Position numbers and translations under genes: made by a program | The notes under the pieces: model-generated | Told to the model about the DNA's origin: nothing | Databases searched by the model: none | Seen by the model: only the letters and a program-made list of their open reading frames with translations | Origin: CAYLZN01 sp964387935 | Lineage (GTDB): Bacteria; Acidobacteriota; Vicinamibacteria; Vicinamibacterales; JAFNAJ01 | DNA length: 31,037 nucleotides | Direction: 5' to 3' | NCBI GenBank assembly: GCA_964387935.1 | Contig: CAYLZN010000024.1 | Coordinates: 1 to 31,037 of the forward strand | Part shown: positions 16,669 through 22,854 of the stretch, piece by piece | How positions within the stretch are numbered: the stretch's first letter is position 1 | Layout of the letters: every line of letters begins with the position of its first letter

Positions 16669-16674
16669 ATTCTA
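16669..16674 (-). promoter_or_regulatory. -10-like element 9 bases before the membrane protein gene
   Basis: Minus-strand TAGAAT, preceded by TG, shares its first three bases with the stop codon of the upstream gene. It ends 9 bases before the ATG at 16659, predicting a leader of only about 3 bases. Confidence 0.3.
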
Positions 16675-17850
16675 CAGCCTGCGCAGGAAGACCATGACCG
16701 AGGTGAAGACGCTCCCGAGGTCCGTGACGACCATGTGCGGTGTCTGGTGCGGGTTCACGCGCAGGTCCACCGGGACGTACTCGTAGCGCTGCCAGACGCG
16801 GTCGTCGAGAGGCTGGACGAGTGCGAGCGAGGGATGGTCCAGGAGCGCCCGCACCTGCGACGGCAGGAACGCCTCGTGATGGGGCGGGCCGGCCAGCACG
16901 TACTCGGTGGCGAGGGCGAGCACGCCCCCCGGCTTCAGCACGCGGGCCATTTCGGCGATCGCGGTGCGGGCCCCCTCCACCCCGCCGAAGTGCTCGATCG
17001 ACGACAGGGAATAGACGGCGTCGAACCGACCGTCTCCGAAGGCCAGGGCACGCCCGTCCATGGGCAGGAACTGCAGTCGCTCTCGCGGGTACGCGAAGGG
17101 CGCGAACGCGTCCGGGTCGGCCAGCACGCCGGCGTCGCCTTCCATGGCCCCTTCGGACTGCCAGGCTCCCGCGTAGAGGTCGGTGGCGACCACGCGCCGC
17201 ACGCGATTGGCGAGCCAGTACAGCACGGGCTCGTGACCGGCGCCGACGCTCAGGATCTGCGCGCCCTCGTGCACGAGGCGAAGCCGTGTCAGCCCGAACA
17301 GCAGTTGCCCGAACTCGTAGGCCTTCCGATGCATGGACAGTCTGTCGACAGGCACGGCGTCGAGTGACGCGAGCAGCGCCATCCACTCGGGGTTGTCCCA
17401 CTTGGCCGGGTTGGCCAGCTCACACAACTGCACGTCGCGGGGGACATGGCCCGACTGCGGCGCGACGCGGCGATACCGGTCGGCGAACTCGTCGCAGCAC
17501 AGCAGCGACCTCAGCACCGACAGGCGCAACTCGCCCTGGGCGAGGCGCCCCTCGTAGAAGGCGAGCCCTTCCGGATCGGGATCCCGATCGAGCAGCAGGC
17601 GGAAGGCGGAGATCACGAACTCCCGGTCGGTACCCAGCGCCTGCAGCCCTTCCTGGACGACCCCGATGCTCCGCCCGGTGTCCGCATTGCGCCGAACGGC
17701 GTCGAGCAGCAGGCGGAACTCGCCCGACACGAGGAGCCGCTTCACCAGGTCGCCGAACGGCTGGCCCGCCTCGAGCGCGCGTGCCGCGCCGCGCGCCTCC
17801 ATGCCGCTCGGGGGCCGCCAAAGGAGAATCCAGAACGGGGTGTCGAGCAT
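16672..17850 (-). CDS. DUF4214 - SAM methyltransferase fusion protein
   Basis: This 392-residue protein has two parts. Residues about 75-125 match the DUF4214 pattern: FRLLLDRDPDPEGLAFYEGR, followed by LSVLRSLLCCDEFADRY. A weaker related helix (VKRLLVSGEFRLLL) lies before it. DUF4214 occurs in surface and glycan-related proteins of several phyla. Residues about 195-330 are a class I methyltransferase: motif I ILSVGAGHEPVLYWLA, strand 2 VVATDLY, then GDGRFDAVYSLSSIEHFGG and ARVLKPGGVLALATEY. In related genomes such fusions lie in polysaccharide or glycosyltransferase clusters, but none is nearby here. There is no signal peptide, so it is likely cytoplasmic. A TACAAT lies 6 bases before the ATG. 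Substrate unknown. Confidence 0.8.
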   Translation of the reverse strand: MLDTPFWILLWRPPSGMEARGAARALEAGQPFGDLVKRLLVSGEFRLLLDAVRRNADTGRSIGVVQEGLQALGTDREFVISAFRLLLDRDPDPEGLAFYEGRLAQGELRLSVLRSLLCCDEFADRYRRVAPQSGHVPRDVQLCELANPAKWDNPEWMALLASLDAVPVDRLSMHRKAYEFGQLLFGLTRLRLVHEGAQILSVGAGHEPVLYWLANRVRRVVATDLYAGAWQSEGAMEGDAGVLADPDAFAPFAYPRERLQFLPMDGRALAFGDGRFDAVYSLSSIEHFGGVEGARTAIAEMARVLKPGGVLALATEYVLAGPPHHEAFLPSQVRALLDHPSLALVQPLDDRVWQRYEYVPVDLRVNPHQTPHMVVTDLGSVFTSVMVFLRRL

Positions 17851-17856
17851 TGGGCG

Positions 17857-17862
17857 ATTGTA
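17857..17862 (-). promoter_or_regulatory. -10-like element 6 bases before the DUF4214-methyltransferase gene
   Basis: Minus-strand TACAAT (one mismatch to TATAAT) ends exactly 6 bases before the ATG at 17850. Transcription would begin at or next to the start codon, giving a leaderless mRNA. The heptamer array occupies the place of a -35 element. Confidence 0.45.
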
Positions 17863-17863
17863 C

Positions 17864-17911
17864 CGGCGTACGGCGTACGGCGTACGACGTACGGCGTACG
17901 GCGGCGTACGG
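17864..17911. repeat. GTACGGC heptamer array, left arm (array A1)
   Basis: Tandem copies of a 7-base unit (CGGCGTA as read on the plus strand) run for about 48 bases, with one variant unit (CGACGTA) and one extra CGG before the last copy. The array lies in the divergent region between the DUF4214-methyltransferase and MgtC-like genes. Similar arrays occur near 25.8 and 26.55 kb. Confidence 0.85.
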
Positions 17912-17940
17912 TTTGGAGGGCCGGCCGTCGCTTTCCGTGA

Positions 17941-17960
17941 GCCGTACGCCGTACGCCGTA
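17941..17960. repeat. GCCGTAC heptamer array, right arm (array A2)
   Basis: Nearly three copies of GCCGTAC, the reverse complement of the units in array A1. The two arms form an inverted repeat around a 29-base loop, and each lies directly upstream of a -10-like hexamer. Confidence 0.8.
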
Positions 17961-17964
17961 GAAT
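17959..17964 (+). promoter_or_regulatory. -10-like element 6 bases before the MgtC/DUF4010 gene
   Basis: TAGAAT ends 6 bases before the GTG at 17971, again predicting a leaderless transcript. No -35 is visible; heptamer array A2 fills the upstream bases. Confidence 0.45.
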
Positions 17965-17970
17965 ATCGCC

Positions 17971-19257
17971 GTGTCCACCCTCGACCTCCTCGTGGTGCGG
18001 GACTTCGCCATCGCCCTGCTCATCGGCGTCCTGATCGGCATCGAGCGGGAGAAGCGAAAGGACCTCGAGGGAGACATCTCGATTGCTGGTCTTCGCACCT
18101 TTGCCCTCTTCGCCGAGGCCGGCGCGCTGTCAGCCTGGCTGTCGCGCCAGCTGGGCACCCCCTGGATCTTCATCGCGACGCTGCTGGGGATCTGCCTGTC
18201 AACCGTGGCCGGCTACCTGCGTCACACCGTCGCGCAACCGGCCTCCGTCGGGCTGACCACCGAAGTGGCCGCCCTCGTCACGTGCCTGCTCGGGGGCACC
18301 GTCATGTACGGCTACGCGGAGGTCGCCGTCGTCCTCGCGATCGGGACGTCGGCGCTGCTGGCCTTCAAGCAGCCGCTCCATCGACTCGTCGACCGGATCG
18401 GCCTCGACGATCTCTACGCTGGTGTCAAGCTCCTCGTCGCGTCCTTTGTCGTGCTCCCCCTGCTGCCAAACCGGGCGATCGATCCCTGGGGCGCACTGAA
18501 CCCTTACGAACTGTGGCTCCTGGTGGTCCTCATTTCAGGGCTGTCGCTCGTGGGGTACGTGGCGGTCCGGTGGCTGGGCACCGCGACGGGCAGCCTGTTG
18601 ACCGGGCTGTTCGGCGGGCTGGTCTCATCGACGGCGGTGAGCCTCGCGTTCGCCCGGCGCAGCCGCGGGCCCGGTGGCGACGGAACGGGCGCGGCCAACG
18701 CGCTCGCGGCGGGCATCCTCATCGCGTGGGCCGTAATGTTCGTCCGCGTGATGATCGAGGTCGCCGTTGTCTACCCTCCTCTGCTTCCCCGGCTGGTCAC
18801 GTCGTTTGGCCTGATGGCCGCGAGCACGGCACTCTGTGCGCTCGCGTTCTTTCGCTGGAGTTCGACGTCATCATCCGAGACGACGCTCGCGTCCGCCATG
18901 GACCTCAAGAACCCCTTCAGCCTGTCGTCGGCGATCCGTTTCGCGCTCCTCTTCGCGGTCGTCCTGCTGATGGTCGAGCTCGCTCAGCGTCATGTCCCGG
19001 CCCAGGGGGTGTATGTCGTCGCCGCGCTGGCCGGCCTCACCGATGTTGATGCGATCACCTTGTCGATGGCGGCCTTCGCGCGGGACGGTGGCAGCGCACC
19101 CACGGCCATCGGCGCCATCGTGATCGCGGCGATCATGAACTCCCTCGTCAAGACCGGCATGGTCGTCGCCCTGGGTTCCCGCGACCTGGCCCGACGGGTC
19201 GCCGTCGCGGCAGCGGCGGTGCTGCTGACGGGGCTGTTCGCGTTCAGCCTCGCGTGA
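17971..19257 (+). CDS. MgtC/SapB-type membrane protein with DUF4010 domain
   Basis: This is a 428-residue polytopic inner-membrane protein. The N-terminal part matches the MgtC family: a first helix FAIALLIGVLIGIEREKR, then GLRTFALFAEAGALSAWLS. The C-terminal half matches DUF4010: GLFGGLVSSTAVSLAFARRS, and AALAGLTDVDAITLSMAAFA near the end. About twelve membrane segments are expected. MgtC proteins are linked to growth at low magnesium and to ATP synthase control in pathogens; the role of this longer form is not established. The start is a GTG with no ribosome-binding sequence, compatible with leaderless initiation at the TAGAAT 6 bases upstream. It is divergent from the DUF4214-methyltransferase gene. 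Confidence 0.88.
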   Translation: MSTLDLLVVRDFAIALLIGVLIGIEREKRKDLEGDISIAGLRTFALFAEAGALSAWLSRQLGTPWIFIATLLGICLSTVAGYLRHTVAQPASVGLTTEVAALVTCLLGGTVMYGYAEVAVVLAIGTSALLAFKQPLHRLVDRIGLDDLYAGVKLLVASFVVLPLLPNRAIDPWGALNPYELWLLVVLISGLSLVGYVAVRWLGTATGSLLTGLFGGLVSSTAVSLAFARRSRGPGGDGTGAANALAAGILIAWAVMFVRVMIEVAVVYPPLLPRLVTSFGLMAASTALCALAFFRWSSTSSSETTLASAMDLKNPFSLSSAIRFALLFAVVLLMVELAQRHVPAQGVYVVAALAGLTDVDAITLSMAAFARDGGSAPTAIGAIVIAAIMNSLVKTGMVVALGSRDLARRVAVAAAAVLLTGLFAFSLA

Positions 19258-19313
19258 CAGCGGGCGGCCTCCGGTGGCCGCGCGCGAAGCCACACGCGAC
19301 GTGCACTCCGGTG

Positions 19314-19319
19314 TAGGAT
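19314..19319 (+). promoter_or_regulatory. -10-like element just before the phosphatase gene
   Basis: TAGGAT within TGTAGGATCG ends 9 bases before the ATG at 19329. The predicted start point lies only 2-3 bases before the ATG. A purine run (GGAAAGGG) touches the ATG and is too close to act as a normal ribosome-binding site. Confidence 0.35.
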
Positions 19320-19328
19320 CGGAAAGGG

Positions 19329-20438
19329 ATGGCCACCTTCTCACGGCGTGTCCTGCTCGCACTGGCACTCCTGCTCGTGCCAGTCCAGGCGCTGTCACAG
19401 TCCTCGTTCGACAACGTCAGCCGAATCGTGGCCGTGGGTGACGTCCACGGCGACTACGATCAGTTCGTCACGGTGCTCCGGCAGGCGGAAGTCATCGACG
19501 ACCGCCAGCGGTGGACGGGCGGCACGACGCATCTGGTGCAGACCGGTGACGTGGTGGACCGTGGCGCCCACTCGCGAAAGGTGCTCGACCTGCTGATGGC
19601 GCTGGAGAAGGAGGCCGCGAAGGCGGGCGGCCGCGTCCACATGCTGCTGGGCAACCACGAGGTGATGAACCTCGCGGGAGACCTGCGATACGTCTCTTCA
19701 GGCGAGTACGAGGCCTTTCGATCCGATAAGTCGGCCTTCCTGCAGGACCGCGCCTACGAGCTGCTGGCCGATCCCGAGCGGAAGAACGACTCGACGTACC
19801 GGCGCAAGTGGTACATGGACCACCCCCCCGGCTGGGTCGAGCACCAGCAGGCCTTCGGTCCGCAGGGCCAGTATGGCAAGTGGCTGCGGGCACGCAACGC
19901 CATCGTCCGCATCAACGGCATCGTGTTCGTGCACGGGGGAGTCAGCCCGACGCTGCTCACGATGACGCTGGATCAGATCAACGAGCGCGTCAGAGCCGAA
20001 CTGTCGGACCTGACGAGGCTCAAGGGGGGGCTCGCGGCCAGCGAGGACGGGCCGCTGTGGTATCGGGGGCTGGCCCTGGAGCCGGAACCCGCGCTCCAGG
20101 CCCACGTCGATCGGGCGCTCACCCACTTCCAGGCGCAGCACTTCGTGGTGGGGCACTCCGTGCGCGCGCCTGTCATCGTGTCCCGATTCAATGGCCGGGT
20201 CATCCTGATCGACGTCGGGCTGTCGGCGGCGTACGGCGGCCCTGCGGCAGGCCTGCTCGTCGAAGGCAGCCAGCTGTCGGTCATGCACCGCGGCACCCGG
20301 CTGGAATTCCCGTCCGACGGCAACCTCAGGGCCTACCTCGAGAAAGCCGCGTCGGTCGATCCCCAGCCAGCTCGCGTGCTCCAGTGGCTCGAGAAGCTGG
20401 CGCCAGCCGCCCCGGCCGGCCCCGGGGCCGATCGCTGA
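19329..20438 (+). CDS. Secreted PPP-type (Shewanella-like) phosphatase
   Basis: This is a calcineurin-like metallophosphatase of 369 residues with a signal peptide (RRVLLALALLLVPVQALSQ), so periplasmic or exported. The PPP-family metal-binding motifs are complete: GDVHGD (37-42), GDVVDRG (73-79) and GNHEVMN (108-114), then histidines in VHGGVSP (H202) and VVGHSV (H276). The GNHEVMNL form and the order of motifs match Shewanella-like protein phosphatases. Several characterised members prefer phosphotyrosine, and bacterial members are often periplasmic. The C-terminus is a short Ala/Pro tail. It ends 5 bases from the stop codon of the convergent kinase-like gene, an arrangement that hints at a shared process. 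The physiological substrate is unknown. Confidence 0.88.
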   Translation: MATFSRRVLLALALLLVPVQALSQSSFDNVSRIVAVGDVHGDYDQFVTVLRQAEVIDDRQRWTGGTTHLVQTGDVVDRGAHSRKVLDLLMALEKEAAKAGGRVHMLLGNHEVMNLAGDLRYVSSGEYEAFRSDKSAFLQDRAYELLADPERKNDSTYRRKWYMDHPPGWVEHQQAFGPQGQYGKWLRARNAIVRINGIVFVHGGVSPTLLTMTLDQINERVRAELSDLTRLKGGLAASEDGPLWYRGLALEPEPALQAHVDRALTHFQAQHFVVGHSVRAPVIVSRFNGRVILIDVGLSAAYGGPAAGLLVEGSQLSVMHRGTRLEFPSDGNLRAYLEKAASVDPQPARVLQWLEKLAPAAPAGPGADR

Positions 20439-20443
20439 TCGCC

Positions 20444-21292
20444 TTACTTGAGCCGTTTCGACTCGTACAGCGCTGCCTCGCCGAGCGTGGTGACATGCTG
20501 CACGATCAGGTCTCTCCGCGCGAGCAGGGCCTCGATCTCGACCCGCCCGAGGTAGTCGCCGAGCGCGCGCTGGAGCGCGTCGTGGTCCAGGGCCCGAAGG
20601 CGCTCGAGCAGCCGACGATCGCACCGCGGGATGTTCGACACGTTCTGAAGGTCCCGGTGCGGGCGGAAGGCGCGTCCGTGATCGATCATCCAGATCTGCC
20701 AATCCCTGGTGATCAACAGGTTCCCGAGGTTGCGATCCAGGTTGTAGATCAGCTGGTCGAACACGCGCACGATCCACATCTGCTCGGCCCAGTCCCGCTT
20801 GTCCGGAGGATCCTGGCGGCTCTTGAAGCGGTCCTCCTCGTCCATCAGCACGTCGTCCACCCACCAGGTGAACGAGGCATCCTTACCGCGGTAGGCGCGC
20901 TGGACCGAGACCGGGACCATGCCGAGGTCCAGGAGGGCGTCGAGCCGATATGCCACCACGTTGTGGCGCCACGAATCGCGCAGGTTGAACTCGACGCCCT
21001 TCGGGGTCTGGAACTCCCGCAGCACCTCGTCGAGGGTCTGGATGCTCGCGTCGTGGGTCAACGTGCCGTCGCTCAACGTGGCGCGCGTCGTGCCCGTAAT
21101 GCCCTTGGGCGCGCCACGTGTCCGGACGATGCGCGCGGTCAGCAGGAAGCGCTCGATGTCGGCCCGCGACAGCGTCGCCTGCGGAGCGCCCGCGCCCGGC
21201 GGCACGGGCTGCCCCGTCGCAGGCACCGGACCGCTCAGCAGGGCGAGGCCGAGGACTGTCACCAGCCCCGCAACCGCCGGAGTGGCTCGCAT
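20444..21292 (-). CDS. Secreted protein with kinase-like signature (unknown family)
   Basis: This is a 282-residue protein with a signal peptide (AVAGLVTVLGLALLSG). I do not recognise a named family. The C-terminal half carries a pattern like that of atypical (HipA/PI3K/FAM20-like) kinases: a catalytic-loop-like LIYNLDRNLGNLLI (D186, N191) followed by a metal-binding-like IWMIDHGRAF (D204). Upstream elements include TRATLSDGTLTHDASIQ, where a beta-hairpin would lie, and EFNLRDSWRHNVVAYRLD, which could be helix C with Glu101. A lysine at the usual ATP-binding strand is not obvious. The frame continues 16 codons upstream, but the signal peptide fixes the ATG at 21292. It converges on the phosphatase gene with a 5-base gap. 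Kinase activity is an inference. Confidence 0.65.
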   Translation of the reverse strand: MRATPAVAGLVTVLGLALLSGPVPATGQPVPPGAGAPQATLSRADIERFLLTARIVRTRGAPKGITGTTRATLSDGTLTHDASIQTLDEVLREFQTPKGVEFNLRDSWRHNVVAYRLDALLDLGMVPVSVQRAYRGKDASFTWWVDDVLMDEEDRFKSRQDPPDKRDWAEQMWIVRVFDQLIYNLDRNLGNLLITRDWQIWMIDHGRAFRPHRDLQNVSNIPRCDRRLLERLRALDHDALQRALGDYLGRVEIEALLARRDLIVQHVTTLGEAALYESKRLK

Positions 21293-21357
21293 GGTCTTCG
21301 ATGCTGCGCCAGACGAGTCACCAGGCGCAAGGGCGATCAAAAACCGAACGAAGCACG

Positions 21358-21386
21358 TTGAGCGACTGGGAGTCTGGTGCTATTGT
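21358..21386 (+). promoter_or_regulatory. Promoter with -35 and extended -10 for the small helical protein gene
   Basis: TTGAGC at 21358-21363 and TATTGT at 21381-21386 are separated by 17 bases, and TGC directly precedes the -10. Transcription would begin near 21393. This is the most complete promoter I see in the window. Confidence 0.55.
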
Positions 21387-21421
21387 GGCCCTAACCGGTG
21401 ACGCCCCCGCCGTGTTGGCCC

Positions 21422-21430
21422 GAGGAGGGA
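21422..21430 (+). promoter_or_regulatory. Strong ribosome-binding site
   Basis: GAGGAGGGA lies 7 bases before the ATG at 21438. It fixes the start of the small helical protein and contrasts with the absent ribosome-binding sites of the presumed leaderless genes. Confidence 0.7.
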
Positions 21431-21437
21431 GCCCGTC

Positions 21438-21950
21438 ATGCTGTCCGCCTACCTCGTTCGTCTGGTCGAGCAGCACGCAACCGCGCTCACCGATGAGCTC
21501 GTCGACGATCTCCAGCACAACGAGCGCACCCCATCGTTCCACTCGCTCTCACGCGACGAGCTGCATCATCGGCTGCTCGGCATCTACAGCCACATCGGGG
21601 AATGGCTCGCCGATACGAGCGATGCGTCGATCGAGGCCCGGTTCGAAGCCCTGGGCAAGCAGCGCTTCCACGAACACGTGCCGCTCAGCGAGCTGCTCTA
21701 CTCGGTCGTGCTGACCAAGCAGCACCTGAGAGAGAAACTGCGCGCCGTGGGCAACGTCTACTCGGCCATCGAGCTGCACAACGAAATCCAGCTGAGCATG
21801 ATGATCGGGCGCTTTTTCGACAAGGTGCTCTACGCCTTCGTCCGCGGCTACGAGATCGCCCAGTACGAGGCCGCGCACCCGAGCAAGCCGGGCACGCAGT
21901 CGAAGACGCCGCTGGAGAAGTCGCCGGCGAAGATCGAGTGGGTGCCCTGA
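21438..21950 (+). CDS. Small all-helical protein, perhaps RsbRD N-terminal-like
   Basis: The 170-residue product is soluble and predicted to be helical, without signal peptide or membrane segment. Conserved-looking segments are LVEQHATALTDELVDDLQ, RFHEHVPLSELLYSVVLTKQ and MMIGRFFDKVLYAFVRGYE. The arrangement reminds me of the RsbRD N-terminal (globin-like) sensor domain found alone or fused to signalling domains in several phyla. I hold this assignment weakly. The last 25 residues (Ser/Lys/Pro-rich) look disordered. It has its own promoter and strong ribosome-binding site, and lies 43 bases before the YdcF-like gene, which may be cotranscribed. Confidence 0.7.
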   Translation: MLSAYLVRLVEQHATALTDELVDDLQHNERTPSFHSLSRDELHHRLLGIYSHIGEWLADTSDASIEARFEALGKQRFHEHVPLSELLYSVVLTKQHLREKLRAVGNVYSAIELHNEIQLSMMIGRFFDKVLYAFVRGYEIAQYEAAHPSKPGTQSKTPLEKSPAKIEWVP

Positions 21951-21993
21951 GCGATCCCTCGCCCGCGGGACGCGAAGGCCCGGCGCGCGTGGC

Positions 21994-22854
21994 ATGCCGC
22001 TGACCGTCGCGATCCTCCTGCTGCTGGCCTCTTGCGCCCTCTGCGCGCGGCACCGCGGTGAGCGGTGCGGCGTGGGCCTCCCGATGGCGGCGACGCTTGC
22101 CGTCGTTCTCGCCGCCCATCCTTACACGGCGTGGGTGCTGATCAAGGGCCTCGAGCGACAGGTCCCCGTGGTGCCGGCTGATGCCGCGAGCGTTCGTGCT
22201 GTCGATGCCATCGTCATCTTGAGCGGCTGGATGCGACAGGGGCCTGACGGGCGCCCGGCACTTGCCGAGGATTCGGTGATTCGGACGCTCGCGGGTCTGG
22301 ACCTCTACCGGCAGCTCGGGGGGCGGCCCGTGGTGGTCACCGGAGGGCCCACTTCGCGGTCTGGCGGAGTGCCATTGGCCCAGGCCATGGCCGATCGGCT
22401 CGTGGCGGAAGGCGTGAACCCGGCGGATGTCCTGGTCGAGGCCCACGCGAGAACGACCTACGAAAACGCCGTCCTGACGGCGACCCTGCTTCGTCCGCGC
22501 GGGGGGCATCGGGTGGCGCTCGTCACGGAGGCCCTGCACATGCCGCGCTCGATCCGCGTCTTCGAGGCCCAGGGCTTCGCCGTCGTTCCGGTGGCCTGCA
22601 ACTACGTGGCGCTCCGGCCCCCGGAGTTCCCGATGGCGCTGCTGCCAGGTGCAGGGGCGGCCCACGGCGTGCAGCGCGGCGCCCACGAGTGGCTGGGCCT
22701 GGGGTGGTACCTCCTGCGCGGGCGGTTCACTTCAGCGCCGGTCCCGGCGGGAGCGCCGCAGGCGCCAGGGCCGTCAGGGCAGGCGTTCGAGCCCGACCAG
22801 CGTCCAGCCGATCCCGGTACGCCTGAAGTAGACGTCCACGGGCACGGCCCATGA
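21994..22854 (+). CDS. YdcF/ElyC-family (DUF218) membrane-anchored protein
   Basis: This is a 286-residue protein with two N-terminal hydrophobic segments (LTVAILLLLASCALCA and LPMAATLAVVLAAHPYTAWVL) and then a DUF218 domain. Visible DUF218 features are AIVILSGW, VVVTGGPTSRSGG, LAQAMADRLVAEGV, the family hallmark ARTTYENAVL, and VALVTEALHMPRSI. E. coli relatives include ElyC (SanA/YdcF group), involved in envelope biogenesis under stress; the exact reaction is not settled. The last 45 residues (Pro/Ala/Gly-rich) lie beyond the domain, and 81 bases of the gene overlap the 3' end of the convergent kinase-like gene, so the tail may be a by-product of a lost stop codon. Confidence 0.82.
   Translation: MPLTVAILLLLASCALCARHRGERCGVGLPMAATLAVVLAAHPYTAWVLIKGLERQVPVVPADAASVRAVDAIVILSGWMRQGPDGRPALAEDSVIRTLAGLDLYRQLGGRPVVVTGGPTSRSGGVPLAQAMADRLVAEGVNPADVLVEAHARTTYENAVLTATLLRPRGGHRVALVTEALHMPRSIRVFEAQGFAVVPVACNYVALRPPEFPMALLPGAGAAHGVQRGAHEWLGLGWYLLRGRFTSAPVPAGAPQAPGPSGQAFEPDQRPADPGTPEVDVHGHGP

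Noticed and set aside
17864..17960. CRISPR array
   Set aside because: The unit is 7 bases with no spacers, and no cas genes are nearby.
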